A stretch of DNA of 12,973 nt from Clostridia bacterium (lineage in GTDB: Bacteria; Bacillota; Clostridia; Oscillospirales; Acutalibacteraceae), in the NCBI GenBank assembly GCA_017501865.1, contig JAFVWD010000264.1:1-12973 (forward strand), given 5' to 3'. The translations under genes and the position numbers were made by a program. Positions 1-7,535 of this stretch are shown piece by piece (positions within the stretch are counted from its first letter, which is position 1; each line of letters starts with the position of its first letter). Below the pieces are notes generated by a model, which saw only the letters and a list, made by a program, of their open reading frames with translations, made no database searches and had not been told where the DNA came from.

Positions 1-932
1 ACGAACTTTGCAAAGATGTAATTGATTATAAAAGACTTTCAAATAAAACTGAAGGAAATTGTAAAGACAAAGATTTTGAAAAGTATTATTATTCGCAAAT
101 GGAGAAGGCAGAGAATTCTTCGAATAGTAAATCTTTAGATATAAAAAAATCTGAATATAAATTTATAAAAGATGTTAGGACGGCATTTGAAAAAGAGTAT
201 GCAAAAATGAAAAAATTTCACTCAATAGCCGTTAATGGAATCAAGGGTGAAAATGCCACATTTAATGCATTGAAAATGTTGGATTATAAAATAAGGATTT
301 TACAGAATGTGAATACATATTTAGATACCGAGGTTGTGGAACACGATGTCTTAATAATTTCAGAAAGTGGTATTTTCACTATTGAAATAAAATATGTCTC
401 AACAGATGTAGAAATTACTGAACAAGGTATGTTAAAGAGAAAAAATATTATTGAGCAAACTCGTAAACATATCCATTCATTAAAAAGACTTCTTATTGAC
501 ACTAAATATTCAGAGATACCTGTTTATTCCATTATCGTATTTTCAAACGATAGTTGCAATGTTGTTTCAAAAAATAAAAACATAACTGTATGTTATAGAA
601 ATGATATTGAAAATATTATTTTTGATGAAAATAAATACCCTCTTTGTTTAACAAAAGAAGATTGTATAGAAATCGAAGAAATACTTTCTGAAAAAAGCAA
701 AAATATTAGAGCAATAAAATATCCATTGGATATAGATGAAAATATTTATTATGAAAAACTTGCAAAATATGTTGACTCTGAATTGAACTTACAGAAGAAA
801 CTATGTGAAAGACGAGAAGAAAAGAAACAAGAAAGGAAAAAGAAAAAAGAACAAGAACAAACTGCTAAAAAAATAGAAACAGCTATTGATGTAGGTAGAT
901 TTATTCTTGGAGCAATTGATAATCTTTTCTAA
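1..932 (+). CDS. NERD-domain (nuclease-related) protein, 5' end outside window
   Basis: NERD domains belong to the restriction-endonuclease-like PD-(D/E)xK fold and are presumed to cut or bind DNA; no substrate is known here. The frame is open from base 3, without a stop, to TAA at 930-932. The first in-window ATG (99) has no Shine-Dalgarno sequence, so the true start probably lies upstream. Numbering from that ATG (277 residues): the glycine-glutamate of the domain entry is G50-E51, the fold aspartate is D83 in EHDVLII, and the catalytic-type ExK is E96-I-K98 in FTIEIKY. A typical following helix carries Q120 (IIEQTRKHIHSLKRLL). Residues 227-260 are a Lys/Glu-rich probable coiled coil, followed by a short hydrophobic tail. 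No membrane segment or signal peptide is visible in the part seen. A terminator follows 55 bases after the stop, so it is not cotranscribed with the next gene by default. The domain call is good; the biological role (defence, plasmid or stress function) is not established. Confidence 0.8.
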   Translation, partial: ELCKDVIDYKRLSNKTEGNCKDKDFEKYYYSQMEKAENSSNSKSLDIKKSEYKFIKDVRTAFEKEYAKMKKFHSIAVNGIKGENATFNALKMLDYKIRILQNVNTYLDTEVVEHDVLIISESGIFTIEIKYVSTDVEITEQGMLKRKNIIEQTRKHIHSLKRLLIDTKYSEIPVYSIIVFSNDSCNVVSKNKNITVCYRNDIENIIFDENKYPLCLTKEDCIEIEEILSEKSKNIRAIKYPLDIDENIYYEKLAKYVDSELNLQKKLCERREEKKQERKKKKEQEQTAKKIETAIDVGRFILGAIDNLF

Positions 933-987
933 TACAAGATACTATAAACAAGTACAACATAACTTGAATGGTTTCTAACAGCATACG

Positions 988-1020
988 AAGAGCACTATTC
1001 ATATGAGTAGTGTTCTTTTT
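988..1020 (+). terminator. Rho-independent terminator after the NERD gene
   Basis: A 13-base-pair stem (988-1000 with 1005-1017, two G-T wobbles) closes a four-base ATAT loop and runs into T residues up to 1020. It lies 55 bases after the NERD stop codon and before the next gene's ribosome binding site. Confidence 0.8.
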
Positions 1021-1034
1021 ATATATAAAAGATA

Positions 1035-1062
1035 TTGCACAAAAACAATATATTAATATTTT
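1035..1062 (+). promoter_or_regulatory. Possible weak sigma-A promoter for the acidic HTH-like gene
   Basis: TTGCAC (1035-1040) is followed after 16 bases by TATTTT (1057-1062). Both boxes are imperfect, and the region is so AT-rich that chance matches are likely. It is placed here because a terminator lies just upstream and a gene with a good ribosome binding site begins at 1086. Confidence 0.3.
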
Positions 1063-1085
1063 AACTACATAAAGGAGTAATAAAA

Positions 1086-1772
1086 ATGAGCAATGAATTA
1101 AAAGCTTTAGCCAAAGAATTTTTAGAAGATATAAGTGCAGATTTCCCTAATGAGAAATTTGAAAGTGAAGAGGATTGTTGCAACTTTTGGATTGAATCAA
1201 CAAAAGATATTACAAGTGAGCAATATGAAGAGCTTTTTAATGACACAGAGAAATTATTAGAAAATATTTTAAGCACTGAAGTTGAAGAATTTTTATCGTT
1301 ATCAGAAGATTTTTTAGCAAACTATGCAATGTCAATGTTTTATTTTATGAAGCCATCGAGTTTTCCTTTTGTTTTTAATAAAAATGAATTCGAGAAAAAA
1401 TTAGAAGAACTTGAATTGAAATTTCAAAAACATTTAGATAGTTTATTTAATAAGTTATCTGCATTTGCTGAAGGTTTTTCTGAAGATTTGCCAGAAGAAG
1501 AAAAAGAAAAATACAACAAGATTCAAAATCAAGAATTTAAGTTAGTAAAATTGAAAACAAGAATAATGTTTTTAAAAATTTCTATAAGAGAATGTGCATT
1601 AATTCGCTGGGGTACGGAAAAAGATAAAATAGATATAAAAGAGCTTTTGTTAAAAAATTTAGTTTCAAATTGCTATAATGGCTCAAATATAAAAGAACTC
1701 GCTGAAGAAACAGAGGTTGACGAAGAAACAATACAGAAAATAGTTGAAGAAATTAAAAACGAGAAAGCTTGA
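1086..1772 (+). CDS. Acidic coiled-coil protein with C-terminal HTH-like segment, function unknown
   Basis: I do not recognise this 228-residue protein. The start is well supported: AAGGAG at about 1072-1077 lies nine bases before the ATG. The protein is very rich in Glu, Lys and Leu and should be mostly alpha-helical. Residues 1-75 are acidic helices with a CC pair at 31-32. Residues 78-97 form a more hydrophobic patch (NYAMSMFYFM). Residues 100-165 are a probable coiled coil. Residues 200-226 (NIKELAEETEVDEETIQKIV) have the spacing of a helix-turn-helix like that of regulators and sigma-type domains, although the helix is acidic, so DNA contact is doubtful. No signal peptide or clear membrane span is present. 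It lies between two terminators, alone on its transcript, next to the NERD gene in the most AT-rich part of the window, which fits accessory DNA. It could be a phage, toxin-antitoxin or cytosolic adaptor protein; nothing visible decides this. Confidence 0.75.
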   Translation: MSNELKALAKEFLEDISADFPNEKFESEEDCCNFWIESTKDITSEQYEELFNDTEKLLENILSTEVEEFLSLSEDFLANYAMSMFYFMKPSSFPFVFNKNEFEKKLEELELKFQKHLDSLFNKLSAFAEGFSEDLPEEEKEKYNKIQNQEFKLVKLKTRIMFLKISIRECALIRWGTEKDKIDIKELLLKNLVSNCYNGSNIKELAEETEVDEETIQKIVEEIKNEKA

Positions 1773-1905
1773 AAACCGGCTCGTGATTTGGCTCCCTGAC
1801 ACTTTTAATATAACATCGCTTTAATTCTTTCAGATTCTTATAAGCATTGCCTCTATTATTAGCGGAATAATCATTATTAAAAGAAGCAAAACTAAAAACT
1901 CTTAA
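1768..1905 (+). pseudogene. Possible remnant of a sortase-anchored protein C-terminus
   Basis: Frame 1 of this gene-poor stretch reads WLPDTFNITSL, a TAA stop at 1822-1824, then FFQILISIASIISGIIII, then KRSKTKNS and TAA at 1903-1905. That order (LPxT-like motif, hydrophobic span, short basic tail) is the layout of a cell-wall sorting signal, except that LPDTF stands where LPxTG is expected and a stop interrupts it. Another frame just upstream reads LKTGS, also reminiscent of LPKTG, which would fit a small deletion or frameshift. A terminator follows three bases after the last stop, as at a real gene end. There is no intact N-terminal part in the window. The similarity is by eye only and could be chance in AT-rich DNA. 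Confidence 0.35.
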
Positions 1906-1907
1906 TT

Positions 1908-1939
1908 AAAACTTCGGATGTCTGCCATCCGGAGTTTTT
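1908..1939 (+). terminator. Rho-independent terminator before the glycan operon
   Basis: The stem AACTTCGGATG (1910-1920) pairs with CATCCGGAGTT (1926-1936) through one G-T wobble, around a five-base loop. Flanking A and T bases extend it and a T-run follows to 1939. It ends transcription from the 1086 gene and insulates the operon starting at 2048. Confidence 0.85.
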
Positions 1940-2009
1940 AAATTCGCAAATTTACCATATATTTATATAAAATTTTGTAACAACTAATTATTTAATTTCT
2001 TTTATAAAA

Positions 2010-2043
2010 TGATATAATGTATATATAAATTTTTTCGGGGTGG
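2010..2043 (+). promoter_or_regulatory. Extended -10 promoter and ribosome binding site of the glycan operon
   Basis: TGATATAAT (2010-2018) is a perfect TATAAT box with the TGn extension that lets sigma-A promoters work with a poor -35; the -35 position holds only TTTAAT (1991-1996, 16-base spacer). Transcription would begin near 2025, leaving a leader of about 23 bases. GGGGTGG (2037-2043) is the ribosome binding site and lies four bases before the GTG start at 2048. No operator-like dyad or catabolite-response (cre) site was seen. Confidence 0.65.
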
Positions 2044-2047
2044 TTTT

Positions 2048-4492
2048 GTGAAAAATGAAAAACTCTACATTTTAACTTATGACCATGGCGGATATGTTTT
2101 ATGGAAGGATGAAGTAAAACCTCGCCTTTTAAAAATTTTTGATTGGCTCGAAAAATATCCGAAATTAAGAATTGGTCTTGACTATGAATCTTTCACATTT
2201 GATGAGTTTTCAAAATGTGACAAAGAAGTTGTTGAGTTAATAAAAAAATTATTGGAAAAATATCCCGACAGAGTTGGTCTTGGCGCTACTACCTACGGTC
2301 AGCCATTGTCACTCACAATAAATGATGAGTCAAATGCCCGTCAACTTTCTTATGCAGTAAAAACAAACTTGCAATATTTTAATAAATCTCCCGATGTTTA
2401 CTCTATTTCTGAATTTGCATTAAATAACCAGACTCCTCAGCTTATTACTCTTTGCGGCTACAAAGCGGCACTTTTGCGTTCTCACGTTATGGGTTACGGT
2501 TACCCGAAAACTTACGACAGTGCCTGGGGTAAATGGATAGGCAAAGACGGAACAGAAATTCCTGCAGTACCTACATATGACAAGCAAGGCAGAGGTTATA
2601 ACTGCACAACTGTTGACAACTGGATTTTGTCGCGTTGGCCTGTTGATTCTGACCTTTATTCTCTTGAAGATTTCAGAGAAATGTTCAAAAAATACTCTCC
2701 CCTTCTGGCATCAAGATATGACGATTTAACCCAACCTATTGAAGAGATTGCTGCCGAAATTGAAAAACACGATGATTATGAATATACCCTGCTTGAAGAT
2801 ATTCCGTCTATTTATGGTGAGCCTAAGGATGAATACAGAACAACCGATAACGATTTTCATGTGCAGATGCCCTGGGGTTATTGCGGTAACGAAATTTTTA
2901 ATGGCTGCCGTCAAGGTGAAGTAAATGCAGTAGAAGCAGAAAGACTCAATGCATTTTCATATTTACTCGGTGGCAAATCTTTTGAAGAAAAAAGTGAAGA
3001 AGCTTGGAAATATGTACTTGCGGCTGAGCACCACGATGTTACAATTTGCGGACTTTTAGACCTTTCACGCAGATTAATTCCCGCTTCATTAAATGCTTCA
3101 CAATATGTAAAGGATAATTCTCTTGAATTTATAAAAGATAGATTTGCTGACAAAAACGAAGTTTCAATTATTGTTATAAATCACCACTCTTTCAGCATTG
3201 ATGACCTGATAGAAATTGAAGTGGAAAATGATGTTGCGGTATTTGACGGAGATAAAAAGCTCGAATGCGAAATAATCGGCAAAAATGGCAAAAATACGCT
3301 CAGATTCTTTGCAAGTATTTCTCCGTTTACTATTAAGCGTTTCACCTTTAAAAATGTTGATATTGACGAGAAAAAATTATTCACATACAACGAAGAAAAC
3401 GGCGAACTCACCACACCTTACTACAAAATTAAATTAACCGAAAAAGGTATTGCATTTATTAAAGATGCTGATACCGGTAAAATTTTATTTGGCAATGATA
3501 AAGGTGAACTTTTCACCGGTAACATAAACGGTGTAGATTCCGTTTCAAAAGGCGAATGGAATGTTGAAGTTTACAAAAACAGTGCAATTGCAACACAAAA
3601 AGGCGAAATTGGTGGTATTCCTTTTGAATTCACAATGAATTTCGCAGGAAAATCAAAAAGAATTGATTGCAAATCACAATTCACAATGAATAATGAGCTT
3701 GTCGGCAGAACAGATGTTACACAAGGCAGGCCCGTTCCTTTTACTCTCAACGGTCACCACCATGAAGATAAGCTTTGTCTTTCTCTTAATGTAAATTTAA
3801 GCAAAGAACGAAAAATGTTCAGAGATTTACCTTACTCTATTTCAGAATGGAACGGTGCATTAAGAAAGACTGAAAAATATTGGTATCCGAATGATGATAT
3901 TCTTATTGATGTTGAAGCTTCACCTGAAGAATCATTCAATAATACTACGTATTTTCACGGAATTTACTGGCTTTGCCTTCGCGACGAGGAGTCCGGTCTG
4001 GCAATTTTCAATAAAGGCTGTATGGGTGCCGCTTTAAATGGAAATCACCTTACTATTCCGCTTATTTATTCAAATGAATATATGTGTGGTACCCGTATTT
4101 TAGAAGGTATTTTTGAGAATGAATTTGCTTTCTTGCCATTTGATGCCAAAATGACAAATATTGAATTGCACAAAAAAGCCCTTTGCTATGTTCAACCTCT
4201 TGTTGCAGTAACTGCACCAAAAGGCAACGGCAGTTTAAAAGAAGCTGCGTTTTTCAATTTTAAACCTAAAAGCGAAGAAGTTATTTTAACTGCACTTTAC
4301 CCTGAAAACAACTATATTTTAGCAAGATTCTGTAATTATTCTGATAACAGTTCTGAAATTGAAATAAGTACACCTTTCGGCAAGCTTACAGCAGAAACAG
4401 ACTTGCTTGGTAATGATTTAAAATCTGTTTCAGGCGAAAAACTGCAATTTCACCCATGGGAAATTAAAACTATTAAAATTGTAAAGGAGTAA
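2048..4492 (+). CDS. Divergent GH38-like alpha-mannosidase family protein
   Basis: This 814-residue protein has the size and layout of glycoside hydrolase family 38: an N-terminal alpha/beta domain (about 1-260), a helical middle domain (about 265-350) and a large beta-sandwich C-terminal half (about 370-814). Family signs are the ARQL segment (97-100), a TPQL-x5-GYKAALLR segment (129-144) matching the stretch after the nucleophile, and AEHHDVT (326-332), matching the HHD of the middle domain. The catalytic positions are unusual: the expected HxD near the N-terminus reads YDHGGY (11-16), and the WxxDxFG-type nucleophile region reads YSISEFAL (118-125), offering E122 instead of the usual aspartate. 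Known GH38 enzymes are zinc- or cobalt-dependent retaining alpha-mannosidases. There is no signal peptide, so it is probably cytosolic, acting on imported oligosaccharide. The start is GTG with a GGGGTGG site; no ATG fits better. First gene of the operon, four bases before the phosphatase gene. Fold family is fairly sure; substrate and activity are not. Confidence 0.75.
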   Translation: MKNEKLYILTYDHGGYVLWKDEVKPRLLKIFDWLEKYPKLRIGLDYESFTFDEFSKCDKEVVELIKKLLEKYPDRVGLGATTYGQPLSLTINDESNARQLSYAVKTNLQYFNKSPDVYSISEFALNNQTPQLITLCGYKAALLRSHVMGYGYPKTYDSAWGKWIGKDGTEIPAVPTYDKQGRGYNCTTVDNWILSRWPVDSDLYSLEDFREMFKKYSPLLASRYDDLTQPIEEIAAEIEKHDDYEYTLLEDIPSIYGEPKDEYRTTDNDFHVQMPWGYCGNEIFNGCRQGEVNAVEAERLNAFSYLLGGKSFEEKSEEAWKYVLAAEHHDVTICGLLDLSRRLIPASLNASQYVKDNSLEFIKDRFADKNEVSIIVINHHSFSIDDLIEIEVENDVAVFDGDKKLECEIIGKNGKNTLRFFASISPFTIKRFTFKNVDIDEKKLFTYNEENGELTTPYYKIKLTEKGIAFIKDADTGKILFGNDKGELFTGNINGVDSVSKGEWNVEVYKNSAIATQKGEIGGIPFEFTMNFAGKSKRIDCKSQFTMNNELVGRTDVTQGRPVPFTLNGHHHEDKLCLSLNVNLSKERKMFRDLPYSISEWNGALRKTEKYWYPNDDILIDVEASPEESFNNTTYFHGIYWLCLRDEESGLAIFNKGCMGAALNGNHLTIPLIYSNEYMCGTRILEGIFENEFAFLPFDAKMTNIELHKKALCYVQPLVAVTAPKGNGSLKEAAFFNFKPKSEEVILTALYPENNYILARFCNYSDNSSEIEISTPFGKLTAETDLLGNDLKSVSGEKLQFHPWEIKTIKIVKE

Positions 4493-4496
4493 TGCT

Positions 4497-5189
4497 ATGT
4501 CAAGCATAAAACCTATTATTGAATTTGAGCTTTACATTATCCGTCACGGTGAAAGTAAAGGCAATGTAAAGCGAGAAACAGAGGGACTTTCCTTCATGGA
4601 GCTTAACGACCCTCAGCTTACCGAAAGAGGAAAAAAGCAAGCCTTTTTATGTGGTGAACGTCTTAAAGATATTAACTTTGATTCTGTTTACTCAGGTGCA
4701 CTTTTAAGAGCCGTTGAGACTGCAACAGGAATTATTAAAGCTCAGCCCTGCAGTAAAAGCTTAAAGGTTCTTCCATACTTGACAGAAGCAGGTGTTTCTC
4801 CCGAATACACTCACACTTCCTTTGAAGAAATTCACAAAATAAACAGTAATGCATTTCTCGCTGAAGATATTGACCCGACACAGTCTTTGTTCTGTTACAA
4901 TGGTATATCAGATGAGGCTGACCTTTTTGAAAGAGCAGCAAATGCTCTGAAATATATCTTTTCTCACGGGCACGAAGGCGAAAAAATTGCTGTTATAAGT
5001 CACGCAGCATTCATCACTTACCTTGTTTTTTCTCTTATGGGCTACAAGGAAGCCTGCCCTATGTTTGATTTAAATTTTAGAAACACCGGTATTACAAAGG
5101 TAACTATTTATAAGAAAGGTACTAACAAGTACGGCGATATTGTTTTTGAATACATAAACGATACTTCGCACTTGTATGAAATGGATTAA
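4497..5189 (+). CDS. Histidine phosphatase (phosphoglycerate mutase-like) family protein
   Basis: A 230-residue cytosolic member of histidine phosphatase clan branch 1, which transfers phosphate through a phospho-histidine. All core residues are visible: R16-H17-G18-E19 (phosphorylated H17 in LYIIRHGESKGN), DPQLTERGKKQA (38-49), the second arginine R71 in SGALLRAVETA, E98 in YLTEAGV as probable proton donor, and the second histidine H169 in ISHAAF. The length and the loop between 100 and 160 suit a broad phosphatase rather than a glycolytic mutase. AAGGAG at about 4483-4489 sits inside the last codons of the mannosidase-like gene, seven bases or so before this ATG, so the genes are cotranscribed and probably translationally coupled. 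In this context a sugar-phosphate substrate is plausible but inferred; such enzymes also act on nucleotides, cobalamin precursors or proteins, and no cobalamin genes are nearby. Confidence 0.9.
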   Translation: MSSIKPIIEFELYIIRHGESKGNVKRETEGLSFMELNDPQLTERGKKQAFLCGERLKDINFDSVYSGALLRAVETATGIIKAQPCSKSLKVLPYLTEAGVSPEYTHTSFEEIHKINSNAFLAEDIDPTQSLFCYNGISDEADLFERAANALKYIFSHGHEGEKIAVISHAAFITYLVFSLMGYKEACPMFDLNFRNTGITKVTIYKKGTNKYGDIVFEYINDTSHLYEMD

Positions 5190-5191
5190 TT

Positions 5192-7438
5192 ATGAAAAAG
5201 AAAGTGATTATAATGCTTTTAGCATCAATTATGCTTACTAACACCGTAGTTCCTGCCTTTGCTGGAAGCGAAGCAAAGCTTTTTGATATGTACGGAAATA
5301 ACATGTTATTTCAACAGAAAGCAGTTTCTGAGATTGCCGGTACAGGTAGCCCTAACTCGAAAATTGATATTGAAATAATAAACAGCAAAAACGAAATTGT
5401 TATAAAATCCACCGGTAAAGTAAACAGTAACGGGAATTTTTCTGTTCCGTTTACTGCACCTGAGGGTAGCTTTGAGAAGTATAAAATCATAATAAAATCA
5501 AATGAAAAAGAAATTGCTGTTTTAGAAAATATTCTTTTTGGTGAATTGTGGGTTGCATCCGGGCAAAGTAATATGCATTACCCGTTAGGGCATGCCGAGG
5601 GTGGTAGTGACGACCACAAAAACAAGGTTAAGCAATCAGAATTTATAAGAGTAATGACTATGCCGATATTTGATGACCTTGTTTCAGAAGATGGCTCTGT
5701 TAACAACCTGCCCTTAACTCCTTGTGAGGATATAGAAGGTGCTGAATGGGTTACAGGTGAAAGCGAGAATTTTTATTCTGTAAGTGCAGTTGCATTTTAT
5801 TTTGCAAGTAAGCTTATGGATGAGCTTGATGTTCCCGTAGGTTACCTCAACGCACTTTTGGGCGGAACACCCATTACAACATGGCTTTCTCGCGATACTA
5901 TAGAAAGCAATGACAAGGTTAAAGCTTATCTTGAAAAAAGAGATATGTATATACCTCAAAAATCGTGGAAAAAAAGAACTCAGGACATTTATCTTGATAT
6001 GTCTGCAAATTACAATCTGAGAATTGCACCTATTCAGAAATTTGCTGTTTCAGGTATGATATGGTATCAGGGTGAGTCAGACATTATGATTTCTGCCTCG
6101 CCTGAGGAATATGCTTTAGAATTCAGCCTTTTACAAGATTCTTACAGCAAGCTTTTCGGTTTTAAGGACAGAAAAATTCCTGTTATTTTTACACAGCTTG
6201 CCCCCTATTTTTATTCAGAAGACGGCATGGTTCTGCCTGAAAGAAATGTTGCTTTTTCAGAAATACAAAAACAGGCTCCTGAGTCTCGTGCCTTAGTTAC
6301 AAGCTATGACGTTACTCCTACATTTATAGAAGAATCGGGCTATATTCACCCAAAGCCTAAACGCGAAATAGGTGAAAGAATGGCGGTGTCTGCACTTTCT
6401 CTCGTCTACGGAAGAAAAAAGGATTACACCCTTGCCTACGTAAATTCAATTAAGACAGAAAAAAATGCAATATTAGTCACCTTTGACAACACAGGCGACG
6501 GGCTTATAAAAAAAGGAGCTGAATTGAACGGATTTTCTATTTGCGGAAGCGACGGTGTTTATGTTAATGCAAAAGCCGAAATAATCTCGGAAAATACAGT
6601 TAAAATCAGCAGTCCTTTTGTAAAGAATCCGAAATCTGCTACTTATGCTTACAGTGTTACAAATAATTTTGCAAACCTTTATTCAAGCAACAAAAATGCA
6701 GAATTATTACCTGTTTCACCTTTTATAACAAACAATAAATACAAAACCTTCTTCTGGAAAGAAAATCACTGGATTAACTGCGAAACAAAAGAAGTGTGGC
6801 ACAACGACGGCGATGTATATTCAGGCTACTATCCCTCATGGGAAAGCAAAAATGCCGAAATTGAATTTTCTTCAAAAAGTGCTTATAAATCAGACAAAGG
6901 TATGAACATAAAAGCAACAGGAAATTCTTTTTCTGTCAATCCTCTTATGACCTATAAGGAAAACTGCAAGGAGATTGCTTTCAGGGATGTCGAAACCGAT
7001 TATTCTCATTACGGTAAATTACGCTTCTATGTCAAAAACAACGGTAGTAAAAAAGTCACCTTTGAGGGTGCTGATTTTTGTAAGTCTGCTCTTGAATTTT
7101 ACACACCTGTAATTGACTCAACCAGCAACAACGAAAAGAGTATTCCTGCCGACGGAAAGTGGCACGAAATAACGCTTGATTTAAAAACGGTTAACCTCAG
7201 AAGTAACGACTGCGGTGTTTCTTATTCTAACAGTATGCTAACCGATATAACCAACATCAGGTTCAATTTTTCATCGGAAGCTGAGACTTCAGATTTAAGC
7301 CTTGACAGCTTTTACTTTGCACCCTCGGAAACCGTTGACGAAACAAAATATGAAGCGGACTCTGCCGTTGCAGATAACATATTCCAGAGAATTTCTGCAT
7401 TTTTTGTTAACCTTATAGGTAAATATTTTAAAAATTAA
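5192..7438 (+). CDS. Secreted sialate O-acetylesterase-type esterase with C-terminal module
   Basis: This 748-residue protein begins with a signal peptide (MKKK, hydrophobic core, probable cleavage after AFA at 24). Residues about 28-115 form a beta-rich N-terminal domain (FDMYGNNMLFQQ) usual in this family. The SGNH-type catalytic domain (about 116-410) shows GELWVASGQSNM with nucleophile S126, NALLGGTPITTWLS (220-233), WYQGESD (291-297) and H386 in GYIHPKPKREIGERM. Family members remove acetyl groups from sialic acids or from plant and host glycans. After a beta segment (about 412-510), residues about 520-712 form an additional module rich in aromatic and polar residues ending DSFYFAPSE, which looks like a carbohydrate-binding jelly-roll. 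The last 25 residues are an amphipathic helix rich in Phe, Ile and Leu, with no LPxTG motif. The start lies two bases after the phosphatase stop with only a weak TGGA site, so expression probably relies on translational coupling. The aspartate often found close before the catalytic histidine is not present. Esterase family sure; substrate inferred. Confidence 0.85.
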   Translation: MKKKVIIMLLASIMLTNTVVPAFAGSEAKLFDMYGNNMLFQQKAVSEIAGTGSPNSKIDIEIINSKNEIVIKSTGKVNSNGNFSVPFTAPEGSFEKYKIIIKSNEKEIAVLENILFGELWVASGQSNMHYPLGHAEGGSDDHKNKVKQSEFIRVMTMPIFDDLVSEDGSVNNLPLTPCEDIEGAEWVTGESENFYSVSAVAFYFASKLMDELDVPVGYLNALLGGTPITTWLSRDTIESNDKVKAYLEKRDMYIPQKSWKKRTQDIYLDMSANYNLRIAPIQKFAVSGMIWYQGESDIMISASPEEYALEFSLLQDSYSKLFGFKDRKIPVIFTQLAPYFYSEDGMVLPERNVAFSEIQKQAPESRALVTSYDVTPTFIEESGYIHPKPKREIGERMAVSALSLVYGRKKDYTLAYVNSIKTEKNAILVTFDNTGDGLIKKGAELNGFSICGSDGVYVNAKAEIISENTVKISSPFVKNPKSATYAYSVTNNFANLYSSNKNAELLPVSPFITNNKYKTFFWKENHWINCETKEVWHNDGDVYSGYYPSWESKNAEIEFSSKSAYKSDKGMNIKATGNSFSVNPLMTYKENCKEIAFRDVETDYSHYGKLRFYVKNNGSKKVTFEGADFCKSALEFYTPVIDSTSNNEKSIPADGKWHEITLDLKTVNLRSNDCGVSYSNSMLTDITNIRFNFSSEAETSDLSLDSFYFAPSETVDETKYEADSAVADNIFQRISAFFVNLIGKYFKN

Positions 7439-7455
7439 GTCTTTTAATAACTTTT

Positions 7456-7492
7456 GGGGGCTTACAGGTATTCCTGCAAGCCCCCTTGTTTT
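7456..7492 (+). terminator. Strong GC-rich terminator of the glycan operon
   Basis: A 13-base stem, GGGGGCTTACAGG (7456-7468) with CCTGCAAGCCCCC (7473-7485), has one A-C mismatch and a four-base loop and is followed by TTGTTTTA. It lies 17 bases after the esterase stop. On the opposite strand the hairpin is not followed by a T-run, so it serves the plus-strand operon best; no separate terminator was found for the convergent minus-strand genes. Confidence 0.9.
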
Positions 7493-7535
7493 ATTCAGGT
7501 TTACTCGGTCTGCGCTTTTTTACAGTCCCGTTTTA

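Noticed and set aside
1940..2047. Riboswitch or cis-regulatory RNA before the mannosidase-like gene
   Set aside because: The leader after the mapped-by-eye promoter is only about 23 bases and shows no conserved folding.
4497..5189. Glycolytic phosphoglycerate mutase or cobalamin phosphatase CobC
   Set aside because: The catalytic residues are shared by the whole family; there are no glycolysis or cobalamin neighbours, so only the family is assigned.
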